From Microbacterium nanhaiense (GTDB lineage: Bacteria; Actinomycetota; Actinomycetes; Actinomycetales; Microbacteriaceae), in NCBI RefSeq assembly GCF_014646015.1, contig NZ_BMMQ01000002.1, forward strand, positions 310,277 to 374,276: 64,000 nt of DNA, read 5' to 3'. Shown piece after piece: positions 8,908 to 20,153 of the stretch. Positions within the stretch are counted from its first letter, which is position 1, and each line of letters opens with the position of its first letter. The position numbers and the translations under genes were made by a program. The notes beneath the pieces are model-generated. The model was not told the DNA's origin, made no database searches, and was given only the letters and a program-made list of their open reading frames with translations.

Positions 8908-10065
8908 ATGATCTACCTCGATCACGCCGCGACGACGCCGCTGCGCGGCGAGGTGCGCGACGCGTGGCTCGAGGCGCAGGGTGTCGGCAACGCCTCCTCG
9001 GTGCACGGCGCCGGTCAGCGGGCGCGCCGGGTGCTCGAGGAGGCGCGCGAACGCATCGCCACGAGCCTCGGATGTCAGCCGATCGAGGTCGTGCTCACCT
9101 CGGGCGGCACGGAGTCGGTGAACCTCGCGCTCAAGGGCCTGTGGTCGTCGCGGGGCCCGCAGCGCGACACGATCGTGCTGCCGGACGGTGAGCATCATGC
9201 GAGCCTCGACGCCGCGTCGTGGCTCGTTGCCCGGGAGGGCGCCCGAGTGCGATCCGTCGCGCTCGACCGGGTGGGACGGATCCCCGAGGACGCGTTCCGC
9301 GAGGCGCTCGATTCCTCGACGGCGCTCGCGACCGCCCTCGTCGCGGCCAACGAGACGGGCACGATCAACGACGCGCCCGCGCTGTCGCGGGCCGCGGCCG
9401 AGGCTGGCGTGCCCCTGCACCTCGACGCGGTCGCCGCCGCCGGGCACCTGGCGATCGAGTTCTCGGCGTGGCGGGGGCCGGCTGTCGCCGGTGCGGGGCT
9501 CGTGGCTTTGAGCATCTCGGGCCACAAGCTCGGCGCCCCCGTCGGCACGGGCGCGCTCATCGTGTCCCGCCACGCGGCACCGGATCCGCTCCTGCACGGC
9601 GGTGGTCAGCAGCGCGGGCTGCGCGCCGGGACGCAGGACGTGGCGGGGGCCGTGGCGCTCGCGACCGCTCTCGAGCTCGCGGACGCGGAACGGCAGACGG
9701 AGAACGCACGCCTGGAGGAACTGCGCTCGCGCTTCCTCGCGACGCTCGGTGCGCGACTGCCCGAGGCGGTCGTCCTCGGCGATCCCGACTCCCATCTGCC
9801 CGGAACGATCCACCTGCATCTGCCGGGAGCCGAGGGAGAGTCGCTGCTCTTCCTCCTCGATCAGCGCGGAATCTCGGTCTCGACCGGCTCGGCGTGTCAG
9901 GCGGGCGTCGCGGAGCCGTCGCACGTCGTCATGGCGCTCGGCTACTCCGCCGAGGCAGCGCGACAGGTGCTGCGGATCTCCATGGGGCGCACGACGAGCG
10001 AGGCTGACATGCACCGGCTCGGCGAGGCCCTCGTGGATGACTACAGCCGTCTGACCCACCGCTGA
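8908..10065 (+). CDS. Cysteine desulfurase (NifS/IscS-like)
   Basis: This PLP enzyme removes sulfur from cysteine to form a protein persulfide. The 385-residue protein shows the N-terminal IYLDHAATTP motif, SGGTES, a PLP lysine in SGHK (Lys207) and the mobile-loop cysteine in STGSACQAG (Cys330). The long loop around Cys330 fits the IscS-like class. It lies 27 nt upstream of mnmA, so a role in delivering sulfur for tRNA 2-thiouridine is likely. General supply of Fe-S clusters is possible too. Confidence 0.93.
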   Translation: MIYLDHAATTPLRGEVRDAWLEAQGVGNASSVHGAGQRARRVLEEARERIATSLGCQPIEVVLTSGGTESVNLALKGLWSSRGPQRDTIVLPDGEHHASLDAASWLVAREGARVRSVALDRVGRIPEDAFREALDSSTALATALVAANETGTINDAPALSRAAAEAGVPLHLDAVAAAGHLAIEFSAWRGPAVAGAGLVALSISGHKLGAPVGTGALIVSRHAAPDPLLHGGGQQRGLRAGTQDVAGAVALATALELADAERQTENARLEELRSRFLATLGARLPEAVVLGDPDSHLPGTIHLHLPGAEGESLLFLLDQRGISVSTGSACQAGVAEPSHVVMALGYSAEAARQVLRISMGRTTSEADMHRLGEALVDDYSRLTHR

Positions 10066-10080
10066 CTCAGCTGCGCCGCG

Positions 10081-10086
10081 TACCCT
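10081..10086 (+). promoter_or_regulatory. -10 hexamer TACCCT, leaderless pattern
   Basis: TACCCT ends 6 nt before the ATG of mnmA at 10093. It lies just after the desulfurase stop codon, so mnmA may have its own leaderless promoter in addition to readthrough. Confidence 0.45.
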
Positions 10087-10092
10087 GGCATC

Positions 10093-11190
10093 ATGCGAGT
10101 ACTAGCGGCGATGAGCGGTGGCGTCGACTCGGCCGTGGCGGCGGCGCGGGCCGTGGAAGCCGGCCACGAGGTCGTCGGCGTGCACCTGGCGCTGTCTCGC
10201 GCGGGCGGCACCCTCCGCACGGGTAGCCGCGGGTGCTGCACCGTGGAGGACGCCATGGACGCGCGCCGCGTCGCCGACAAGCTCGGAATCCCGTTCTACG
10301 TGTGGGACTTCTCCGAGCGCTTCCGCGACGACGTGATCGACGATTTCATCTCGGAGTACCAGGCCGGGCGCACGCCGAATCCGTGCATGCGGTGCAACGA
10401 GAAGATCAAGTTCGCGGCGCTCCTCGAGCGCGCGCTGGAGCTGGGTTTCGACGCGATCTGCACGGGACACTATGCGACGCTCGTCGAGGGCGAGGACGGC
10501 CTCGAGCTGCACCGCTCGAGCGAGGAGGCGAAGGACCAGTCGTACGTGCTCGGCGTTCTGAACGCCGAGCAGCTGCGGCACTGCTATTTCCCGCTCGGCA
10601 CGACCCCGTCGAAGCAGATCGTGCGTGCCGAGGCCGAGGCGCGCGGCTTCTCGGTCGCGAAGAAGCCCGACAGTTACGACATCTGCTTCATTCCCGACGG
10701 CGACACCCGCGGTTACCTCGCCGAGAAGATGGGGATGGAGCAGGGCGAGATCCTCGACCGTTCGGGCGCCGTGCTCGGCACGCACGAGGGGGCCCACGCC
10801 TTCACGGTGGGGCAGCGGAAGGGTCTGAACATCGGCCGCCCCGCGCCGGACGGCAAGCCGCGCTTCGTGCTCGAGATCCGCCCCGTGCAGAACCAGGTCG
10901 TCGTCGGCCCGAAGGAGGCGCTGGCGGTGTCGCGGATCTCGGGTTCCCGCTACAGCTGGGCGGGCCCGGCGCCACGCGACGCGGAGTTCGCCTGCGAGGT
11001 GCAGATCCGTGCGCATGCGGATCCGGTGCCCGCGCTCGCCGCGCTCGAGGGCGGATCCCTCGTGATCACCCCGGAGGTTCCGCTCGACGGCGTCGCGACG
11101 GGTCAGACCGCCGTCGTCTACGTCGGCACGCGAGTGGTCGGACAGTGCACCATCGACACGACGGTCTCGGCGGTTCCCGTCGAGGCGTGA
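10093..11190 (+). CDS. mnmA: tRNA-specific 2-thiouridylase
   Basis: MnmA thiolates U34 of Lys, Glu and Gln tRNAs. The 365-residue protein has the PP-loop SGGVDS (8-13) for ATP use. The catalytic cysteine lies in the CNEKIKF segment (Cys101), and a second, persulfide-forming cysteine in DSYDICFIP (Cys198). The C-terminal beta-barrel domain typical of the family begins around residue 280. The upstream cysteine desulfurase is its likely sulfur donor. Confidence 0.95.
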   Translation: MRVLAAMSGGVDSAVAAARAVEAGHEVVGVHLALSRAGGTLRTGSRGCCTVEDAMDARRVADKLGIPFYVWDFSERFRDDVIDDFISEYQAGRTPNPCMRCNEKIKFAALLERALELGFDAICTGHYATLVEGEDGLELHRSSEEAKDQSYVLGVLNAEQLRHCYFPLGTTPSKQIVRAEAEARGFSVAKKPDSYDICFIPDGDTRGYLAEKMGMEQGEILDRSGAVLGTHEGAHAFTVGQRKGLNIGRPAPDGKPRFVLEIRPVQNQVVVGPKEALAVSRISGSRYSWAGPAPRDAEFACEVQIRAHADPVPALAALEGGSLVITPEVPLDGVATGQTAVVYVGTRVVGQCTIDTTVSAVPVEA

Positions 11191-11216
11191 CTGTTCGTTT
11201 GTCAGCCCTCCGTGCC

Positions 11217-13625
<2,409 letters not shown>

Positions 13626-13662
13626 GCGCCGCGCGGCGGCGCGCGATAGGGCCGGCACGCCC

Positions 13663-13714
13663 GCACGTCTCCGCGGCGGTAGTCGACGAATGCCAGACGA
13701 CCGCGGAGACGTGC
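13663..13714. terminator. Inverted repeat between convergent ligA and beta-galactosidase genes
   Basis: Perfect 14-nt arms (GCACGTCTCCGCGG at 13663-13676 and its complement at 13701-13714) are separated by 24 nt. It lies between two convergent stop codons, where a bidirectional terminator is expected, but there is no T-run on either side. Confidence 0.45.
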
Positions 13715-13751
13715 AGACGGCGCGCGATGCCGATGACTCAGCGCGGTGGGT

Positions 13752-15833
13752 TCACGATGCGAGCACGCGCACGTCCCACGGCCCGAGTTCGATCGACCCG
13801 CCCGCGGCGAGGCGCTCGCCCGTCAGCACGTCGGTGGCCGCGTCCGGCAGCTGGTACGTGCTGGCCTCCCACGACCAGTTGTGCACGACATGGATCGTCT
13901 CGCCCCGCTGGTTGCTCGAGTTGGAGACCGACTGCGTCTCGGCCTGCGGGCGCCAACCCGGTGTCGCGTGCGAGACCTCGACGGCCCAATCCATGAGCGC
14001 TCGAGCGAACTCGGGGTTCGGGACCGTGCCGACGACGGTGACGCGGCCGCGCCCGTGCACCCGCGTCGTCACGGCGGGCCAGCGCCCGAAGTGCGGGTGC
14101 TGATAGCGGACGAGCGCGTCCGCATCGGTCACCTGCAGGCCGTCGGCCCAGAGCGTCGCCGCCGCGCCCGCCGGCAGATCGAGACCGGCCCCGGTGACGG
14201 ACAGCGGCGCGGAGAGATTGCTGAACTCGTCGTACCAGGCGCCGGCGGCCTCGTCGAGGAACGCCGGTTTCGTCTCGAGCCGGGCGCGCGCCTCCTCGTC
14301 CTCGTACCCCGTGCGGATCCCGACGATCAGGTGCCCGCCGGCGGAGGCGTAATCGCGGAGCCATGCGAGGTCGTCGTCGCTCGCTACCGTGAAGGCCGCC
14401 GCCACCAGCACGGGGAAGCGCGCGGCGGCGTCGGCGGGGGTCATCTCGCGCAGCTGCGCGGCGTGCACCGTACCGCCCTGAAGACCGGCTTCGAAGGTGC
14501 CTCGCACGAATGCGTCGCGCACGGTGTGATGAGTGCGCGAATCCTTCAGCATGCCCTCACCGAGGAACGGCTGCTCCGACTGCGCCCACTTGCTGGGGTT
14601 ATCGAAGAGCACGCCCACGTCGACGGCGGGCGTCAGTTGCGTGACCCGGTCGCCGGCGGCGCGGAACTCGGACCCGATCTGCGCGAGCTGCTCGTACACC
14701 CGCCCCGGTTTCTCACTGTGCGGCAGGATGCCACCCCAATAGGTCTCGGCGCCCGCGTGCAGGGTGTGCCAGTGCCAATACTCGATCATGTTCGCGCCGC
14801 GGGAGACGAGCGCCCAGGCGGCCTGGCGCCACTGGCCGTCGAAGCCGGGTTTGTTGACCCACTGCTGGCCGATCGCCTGCGCGTTCGTCTCGGTGACGAG
14901 AAAGGGGGCCTGCTTCGTGCCATACATGCGATCGGCGAGACCGAACAGTGCCCAGGTGCCGGCGAGCGTCCAGTTCTGCTCGGTGTCGACGGTGCGCGGA
15001 AGGGCGAGTTCGTCCTGCATGCGGAAATAGGCATTGCCGGAGGTCACGTCGAGGGCACGCGCGAGGTCTTCGTCATCGGCGGTGACCCGGTCGTAGGCGA
15101 TGCAGGTCGTCACGAACTGGTCCTCGCGACGGTACTCGCGCACGATGTCTGCCTGCCAGGAGATGAACCGCGAGGTGATCTCCGCCTGGAATCGGCGCCA
15201 GGCGAGCGAGTACTGGGGCTGGGCATTGCCGTCCGGGCGCCACAGGTCGGCCCAGTCGCTCAGCAGGTGGGACCAGTAGGTGAGCCCCCACTGCCTGTTG
15301 AGCTCCTCGACCGAACCGTAACGATGGCGGAGGTGGTTCACGAAGCGCTGGAAGACCTGGTCGTTGGAGAACGGGACCATGCCCGGCTCGTTGTCGACCT
15401 GGTAGCCGATCACGGCGGGGTGATCGGCGTAGCGCGCGACGATCTTGCGGATGATGCGCTCGGCGTAGAACAGAAACGCGGGGTGCGCGTAGTTGATCTC
15501 CTGCCGGGCGCCCCAGCCCATCCTTTCGCCCGTGCGCAGCTCCGCGTTGATCTCCGGCAGCTGGCGCACGAGCCACGGCGGCGCGGCATAGGTTGGCGTG
15601 CCGAGGATCACCGCGATGCCGTGCACGTGCGCGGCGTCGAGCACGGGAGCGAGCCATTCGAGGTCGAAGCGACCGTCATCGGGCTCCCAGGTCGACCACA
15701 CCGACTCGCCGACTCGAATGACGGAGAACCCGGCCTCCTTCATGAGGCGCATGTCCTCCTCGAGCCGGGGCGACGGCTGATACTCGTGGTAGTACGCGGC
15801 GCCGAAGAGAACGGCGTCATTCAGGTGCGACAC
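13752..15833 (-). CDS. GH42 beta-galactosidase
   Basis: This is a glycoside hydrolase of family 42, 693 residues, expected to release terminal beta-galactose in the cytoplasm. The N-terminal TIM barrel begins with FGAAYYHEYQP and contains the acid/base Glu149 in YQVDNEPG and the nucleophile Glu315 in FLVTETNAQ. A trimerisation domain (about 385-600) and a small C-terminal beta domain follow. The GTG start at 15833 has a GAAAGGA ribosome binding site. It is the last gene of a sugar ABC operon under LacI control, so its substrate is probably the imported galactoside. Confidence 0.93.
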   Translation of the reverse strand: MSHLNDAVLFGAAYYHEYQPSPRLEEDMRLMKEAGFSVIRVGESVWSTWEPDDGRFDLEWLAPVLDAAHVHGIAVILGTPTYAAPPWLVRQLPEINAELRTGERMGWGARQEINYAHPAFLFYAERIIRKIVARYADHPAVIGYQVDNEPGMVPFSNDQVFQRFVNHLRHRYGSVEELNRQWGLTYWSHLLSDWADLWRPDGNAQPQYSLAWRRFQAEITSRFISWQADIVREYRREDQFVTTCIAYDRVTADDEDLARALDVTSGNAYFRMQDELALPRTVDTEQNWTLAGTWALFGLADRMYGTKQAPFLVTETNAQAIGQQWVNKPGFDGQWRQAAWALVSRGANMIEYWHWHTLHAGAETYWGGILPHSEKPGRVYEQLAQIGSEFRAAGDRVTQLTPAVDVGVLFDNPSKWAQSEQPFLGEGMLKDSRTHHTVRDAFVRGTFEAGLQGGTVHAAQLREMTPADAAARFPVLVAAAFTVASDDDLAWLRDYASAGGHLIVGIRTGYEDEEARARLETKPAFLDEAAGAWYDEFSNLSAPLSVTGAGLDLPAGAAATLWADGLQVTDADALVRYQHPHFGRWPAVTTRVHGRGRVTVVGTVPNPEFARALMDWAVEVSHATPGWRPQAETQSVSNSSNQRGETIHVVHNWSWEASTYQLPDAATDVLTGERLAAGGSIELGPWDVRVLAS

Positions 15834-15862
15834 GGTGGTCCTTTCGTTGTGCGTCGGGGCGG

Positions 15863-16708
15863 TCATCCCTTGACCGCCCCGGCGGTGAGTCCCTCGAGCA
15901 GCTGCTTGCGGAGCAGGATGAACACGAGGATGGTCGGAATCGAGGCGAGAACCGCGCCCGCGAGGACGAGATCGTAGGAGCGGTTCTCGGACGCGAAGAG
16001 AATGTTCAGGCCGAGGGGCAGCGTGTACTGGTCCTGGTCCGAGATGAGCACCAGCGGCCAGAGGAAGCTGTTGTAGGTCTGCAGGAAGCTCCACACGGCG
16101 AGTGCGCCCAGCGAGGGGCGCAGGAGCGGCAGCACGATGCGCCAGAAGGTGCCGAACTCGGTCGTGCCGTCGATCCGGGCCGCCTCGATGATGTCGTCGG
16201 GAATCGACTGCACGATGAACTGCTGCATCATGAAGATGCCGAACGCGGGGGCGACCCACGGAACGATGAGCGAGAACCACGGCGTCTGGAGGCCGGACTT
16301 CACGACGAGGATGAACAGCGGCACAAGGATCACGGCGAAGGGGATCGACAGCGAGCTGAACATGATCGTGAACAGCACCCGGCGCCCGCGGAATCGGAAC
16401 TTCGCGAAGCCATAGCCCGCGAGCGCGCACACGAACACGGAGATCACGGTCGCGATGAGAGCCGTACCGACGCTCATCCCGAACCACGCGAAGAAGGGCT
16501 GGGATCCGAGGAGATTCGCGTAGTTCTCGGCCGTGATGGGGCCGGGGATCAGCCGCGGGGGAGTCTCGAAGATGTCGCCGCGGCTCTTGAAGGATCCGCT
16601 GATCGCCCAGACGAGCGGGGCGATGAACACCACGAGCAGCGCGACGAGGGTCGTGTAGAGCAGGCCGCGGCGCACGCGCGCGGCGGGGGTGGCGATGGTG
16701 GTGGTCAT
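15863..16708 (-). CDS. Sugar ABC transporter permease, MalG/LacG type
   Basis: This inner-membrane permease of 281 residues has about six helices. It carries the MalG-type EAA loop near residues 180-205 (AARIDGTTEFGTFW), which contacts the ATPase. The ATG overlaps the stop of the upstream permease by 4 nt (ATGA), pointing to translational coupling. No ATPase gene is nearby, as is common for actinobacterial sugar importers that share a MsiK-type ATPase. Confidence 0.92.
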   Translation of the reverse strand: MTTTIATPAARVRRGLLYTTLVALLVVFIAPLVWAISGSFKSRGDIFETPPRLIPGPITAENYANLLGSQPFFAWFGMSVGTALIATVISVFVCALAGYGFAKFRFRGRRVLFTIMFSSLSIPFAVILVPLFILVVKSGLQTPWFSLIVPWVAPAFGIFMMQQFIVQSIPDDIIEAARIDGTTEFGTFWRIVLPLLRPSLGALAVWSFLQTYNSFLWPLVLISDQDQYTLPLGLNILFASENRSYDLVLAGAVLASIPTILVFILLRKQLLEGLTAGAVKG

Positions 16709-17640
16709 TGGTCCCTCCCGATGCCGAGAATGCGGTTGAGCGCCTGGCTCACGAGGAAAACGATCGCGAACAGCACGACGCCGGCGGCCGCCGCGTACCC
16801 GAACTGCTGGCGCTCGAAGGCGGCGCGGAAGATGAACATCGCGACGCTGAGGGTCGACTCGCCCGGGCCGCCCTTGGTCAGCAGATAGGGCTCGTCGAAG
16901 AGCTGGGCCGCGCTGATGAAGCTCGTCACGACGACGAACGCCGCAACCGGCCGGATCGACGGAAGCGTCACGGTGAGAAAGGTGCGCCAGCGCCCCGCCC
17001 CGTCGAGCGCGGCCGCCTCGTAGAGCTCTTTCGGGACGTTCTGCAGCGCCGCGAGGAAGAAGATCGTGAGATATCCGACCGTGCGCCACAGCAGCACGAA
17101 GCCGATCGCGAACTTCGCGATCGTCGGATCCCCGAGCCAGTCGACGTTCGGGATCCCGAAGAGCGCGTGAAGCGACGCGTTCAGCAGCCCGTAATCGCGG
17201 TCGAGGATGAGGCTGAAGATCAGCGCGATCACGATCGGAGAGATCACCATCGGCACGAAGTACGCCACGCGGAAGCCGTCGCGGAACTTCAGCCCCTTGG
17301 CGGCCAGCCCCTGCGCGACGAGCAGCGACAGCGGCACGACGATGATCACGGCGATCAGCGTGTAGATGCCGGAGTTGGCGAGTGCTCCGCCGAAGCTCGT
17401 GTCCCGTGCGAGGTCGAGATAGTTGTCCAGACCGACGAAGGCGGGCATTCCGATACCGACCCACTCCGTCGTGGACAGCGCGATCGCGGCGAGCACGGGC
17501 ACGATCATGAACAGCGCATAGAGCACGTAGAAGGGCGCGATGAACAGGTAGGGCGCGGCGCCGCCGCGGAGGCTGCGCCCGCCGTGCTTCCGGCGCAGCT
17601 CGGTGGGGACGACGGTGAGTTCCGTGTGGGTCGACATCAT
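16705..17640 (-). CDS. Sugar ABC transporter permease, MalF/LacF type
   Basis: This inner-membrane permease of 311 residues starts with a short polar N-terminus ending in RSLRGGAAPYLF, followed by about six helices. The EAA loop (YEAAALDGAGRWRTF) lies near 205-220. The ATG at 17640 overlaps the binding-protein stop by 4 nt; a second ATG follows directly and is equally possible. It partners with the downstream MalG-type permease. Confidence 0.92.
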   Translation of the reverse strand: MMSTHTELTVVPTELRRKHGGRSLRGGAAPYLFIAPFYVLYALFMIVPVLAAIALSTTEWVGIGMPAFVGLDNYLDLARDTSFGGALANSGIYTLIAVIIVVPLSLLVAQGLAAKGLKFRDGFRVAYFVPMVISPIVIALIFSLILDRDYGLLNASLHALFGIPNVDWLGDPTIAKFAIGFVLLWRTVGYLTIFFLAALQNVPKELYEAAALDGAGRWRTFLTVTLPSIRPVAAFVVVTSFISAAQLFDEPYLLTKGGPGESTLSVAMFIFRAAFERQQFGYAAAAGVVLFAIVFLVSQALNRILGIGRDQ

Positions 17641-18974
17641 CCTCGTGCCTGCCCTCGGAAGTCGCGTGCGGCATCGGTGAGCGCCTCGGCAGGTGTGGCC
17701 TGACCGCGGTAGGCGCGGAGCAGGTGGCCGGAGAGTACCGTGTCCATGATCGACTGGTTCTCGCTCTGATGGATCTCGGGGGCCTCGTCGACGATGTCGC
17801 GGTACACCTCGAAGAGGCGCTGACCGCCGAAGAACCCGTCTTCGAGCGCAGCGAGCTCCGGGGAGTCGTAGACGGATCGAAGGGTCGGTAGGTAGCCCAT
17901 GTCCCGGTAACGTTTGATCTGCTGCTCGGGATCCAGGTAGGCGGCGGTGATCAGCTGGACGCCGGCCTCCGATGCCGGCTTGTCGCGGAGCACCGCGAAT
18001 CCTGTTCCTCCGCCCGCCCCGGTGCGTCCGCCGCCCCCGGCGAACCGCGGCAGCGGCGAGATCCGCCAGAGCCCCTCCTGCTCGGGTGCGCTGGGCTGAA
18101 TGCCGTACGTCGAGTACCACGAAGGCATGTTGACGCCGATGATCTTGCCGGACTTCAGCCCGCTCTGCATGCCGGGACCGTACATGTCGGACACCGTCGC
18201 GAGGGCGCCCGACTGCACGCCCGCGACGAGCATGCGGAGGGTGTCCTCGGCTTCGGGCGTCTCGAGGGTGGGCTCACCGGCCGCATCGAAGAGGCCGCCG
18301 CCTCGTTGCAGCAGGTGCACGTGGAACGTCTGCACGGTTCCGCCCGGGTCGCTCGTCGCGATCGCTCCGAGGGAGACCCCGTCGGAGTCCGCGAGCTTCG
18401 CACCGGTCGCGAGGAAGTCGTCCCAGGTGCCGAAGGTGTCGGGGAGTCCGAGGCGTTCGAACTCGTCACCGCGGTGGTAGTAGACAGTCATCGGCGTGTC
18501 GGAGTCGAGCGCGTAGAGCCTGCCGTCCTTGCTGAATGGCGCGGTGCGAGCGCTCATCAGGTCGTCGCCGAAGGGGGCGACGATGTCGGTGAGGTCGGTG
18601 AGGAGCTCCGACGCGATGGTGCCGCGCAGCGTGCGCGTGAATGCGCCGATCTCGAGCCCGACGACGTCGGGCGTTCCGGTGCCCGCGACCGCCTGTGCGA
18701 TGAGCTTCGTCACGATGTCGGCCGCGCCGGCCTTTGTCACGCCGAGCGCGTACCGGAAGGCGCTCGCCGCCTCGGCGCGCGGAACCGCCTCGGTGAAGAA
18801 GCGCACGTACGCGTCATCGTGGGTCCAGAACGACAGGTCGATCTCGCCCGAGCCGATGGGCGGGCCGGAGGGCGGGGTGCATCCGGTGAGCCCGGCGAGG
18901 AGGGCGAGCCCTCCGGCACCGGCGGCGAGCCGGAAGAGCCCGCGCCTCGAGATCGAGGGGGACGGTGGTGTCAT
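17637..18974 (-). CDS. Sugar ABC transporter substrate-binding lipoprotein
   Basis: This extracellular solute-binding protein of 445 residues belongs to the family 1 (MalE-like) type. The signal peptide begins with a twin-arginine-like SRRGLFR and ends in a lipobox with Cys32 (LAGLTGC). The following sequence shows family-1 features such as PDVVGLEIGAF and a LYALDSDTPM segment. It is the first gene of the minus-strand operon, with an AGGAG ribosome binding site and a LacI-type operator just upstream. Confidence 0.92.
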   Translation of the reverse strand: MTPPSPSISRRGLFRLAAGAGGLALLAGLTGCTPPSGPPIGSGEIDLSFWTHDDAYVRFFTEAVPRAEAASAFRYALGVTKAGAADIVTKLIAQAVAGTGTPDVVGLEIGAFTRTLRGTIASELLTDLTDIVAPFGDDLMSARTAPFSKDGRLYALDSDTPMTVYYHRGDEFERLGLPDTFGTWDDFLATGAKLADSDGVSLGAIATSDPGGTVQTFHVHLLQRGGGLFDAAGEPTLETPEAEDTLRMLVAGVQSGALATVSDMYGPGMQSGLKSGKIIGVNMPSWYSTYGIQPSAPEQEGLWRISPLPRFAGGGGRTGAGGGTGFAVLRDKPASEAGVQLITAAYLDPEQQIKRYRDMGYLPTLRSVYDSPELAALEDGFFGGQRLFEVYRDIVDEAPEIHQSENQSIMDTVLSGHLLRAYRGQATPAEALTDAARDFRGQARG

Positions 18975-18984
18975 GTGCGACTCC

Positions 18985-18998
18985 TGACTACGTTGTCA
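18985..18998 (-). promoter_or_regulatory. Candidate LacI operator upstream of the binding-protein gene
   Basis: TGACTACGTTGTCA is an imperfect palindrome with arms TGAC and GTCA. It lies 10 nt upstream of the start codon and matches, with few changes, the site at 20091-20104 in front of the lacI-type gene. Binding there would block the sugar operon. Confidence 0.7.
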
Positions 18999-19031
18999 TA
19001 TCGAACGAATGGGACAGGGGGAGGAGGGTGG

Positions 19032-20051
19032 CTAGGCCGGCGCGCTCGACGCCCGCACGACGAGCCGAGAATCGACGGCGCCGGGAGGAGTGGCCGGATC
19101 GGCGCCGTCGAGCCGGGCGAGCAGTTCGCGCATCCCGACGCGCGACACTGCGCGGAAGTCTCGCTGTACAGACGACAGGGGCGGGGTGAGGTACTCCGCG
19201 ACGTCGAGGTCGTCGAAGCCGACGATCGCGACATCAGCGCCCACCGTGAGGCCCGCCTCGTGCACCGCGTGCATCGCGCCTATCGCCATCTGGTCGTTCG
19301 CGGCGAACACCGCGCGAGCGCCGCGGCCGAGGAGTATCCGCATCGCCTCGAGCCCCGATCGCGGCGACCAGTCGCCCGGTACCGGCTCGGGGATCTCGGC
19401 GCCCGCCTCCGTGAGGGCACTGCGCCAGCCGCGGAGCCGGCTGCGGCTCGCCAGCCAATCGGGCGGCCCCGCGATGTGATCGACGCGCGGCGCGCGCGTG
19501 AGGAGGTGCCGCGTCGCCTCGAATGCGCCGGCGCTCTCATCGGTGTATGCGAGGAACTCGCGCGTCGACGACGTGACCGCTTGTGAGCTGAAGGTCAGCA
19601 CCTCGATGCCGTCCGGGACGTCGAGGCGGCGCGCGCCGAAGTCCTGCGGTTCCGACACGATGATCGCCTCCACGCCCTGACTCACGAGCGAGTCCACGGC
19701 CGCCTGGATCTCGCGGCCGCCGCCCGGCGTCGTGCTCACGATGCTCAGCGCGTAGCCGGCGCGGCGGGCCTCGTCCTCGACGCCGGCGAGCACCGACACC
19801 GGGCCGTGCAGCGTCGTTCCTCCCATGGTCACGACACCGATGCGCTGCGAGCGGCGCGTCACGAGGGCGCGCGCGGCGCCGTTCGGGCGGAATCCGAGCA
19901 TCTCGATCGCCCGCTGGACCCGCTCGCGCACCTCGTCGGTCACGTAGCGTTCGTCGTTCACGACGCGGGAGACGGTCTTCTGCGAGACGCCGGCCGCGCG
20001 CGCGACGTCGACCATTGATACGCGACGCGCGGGGGATGTCGGTGCGGGCAA
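19032..20051 (-). CDS. LacI-family repressor of the galactoside operon
   Basis: This 339-residue DNA-binding protein has an N-terminal LacI helix-turn-helix (VSMVDVARAAGVSQKTVSRVVN), a hinge with ARALVTRRSQRIGVV, and a periplasmic-binding-like ligand domain. I chose the TTG at 20051 because a GAGGAGG ribosome binding site lies 7 nt upstream. An in-frame TTG at 20105 is rejected because it coincides with the promoter -35 box. The gene is the first in the minus-strand block and is separated from the binding-protein gene by its own stop and a second operator. Confidence 0.9.
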   Translation of the reverse strand: MPAPTSPARRVSMVDVARAAGVSQKTVSRVVNDERYVTDEVRERVQRAIEMLGFRPNGAARALVTRRSQRIGVVTMGGTTLHGPVSVLAGVEDEARRAGYALSIVSTTPGGGREIQAAVDSLVSQGVEAIIVSEPQDFGARRLDVPDGIEVLTFSSQAVTSSTREFLAYTDESAGAFEATRHLLTRAPRVDHIAGPPDWLASRSRLRGWRSALTEAGAEIPEPVPGDWSPRSGLEAMRILLGRGARAVFAANDQMAIGAMHAVHEAGLTVGADVAIVGFDDLDVAEYLTPPLSSVQRDFRAVSRVGMRELLARLDGADPATPPGAVDSRLVVRASSAPA

Positions 20052-20076
20052 GGGCGAACCTCCTCGTTCGACTAAG

Positions 20077-20105
20077 ACGCTAGACGGATCTGACTGCGTA
20101 GTCAA
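20077..20105 (-). promoter_or_regulatory. Promoter and operator of the lacI-type gene
   Basis: On the minus strand, TTGACT (20105-20100) and TAGCGT (20082-20077) are separated by 17 nt, a near-consensus promoter. The palindrome TGACTGCGTAGTCA (20091-20104) overlaps the -35 box and resembles the site at 18985-18998, so the repressor likely controls itself. Confidence 0.7.
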
Positions 20106-20141
20106 GCCTCACGACGTTCGGGGCACACGCCCGCGTCCGCA

Positions 20142-20147
20142 TACGAT
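20142..20147 (+). promoter_or_regulatory. -10 hexamer TACGAT, leaderless pattern
   Basis: TACGAT ends 6 nt before the GTG start of the acyl-CoA ligase gene at 20154. Confidence 0.5.
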
Positions 20148-20153
20148 GGCTCT

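Noticed and set aside
20052-20105. Longer N-terminus for the LacI regulator from TTG 20105
   Set aside because: That TTG is the -35 box of a near-consensus promoter, and a good ribosome binding site supports TTG 20051.
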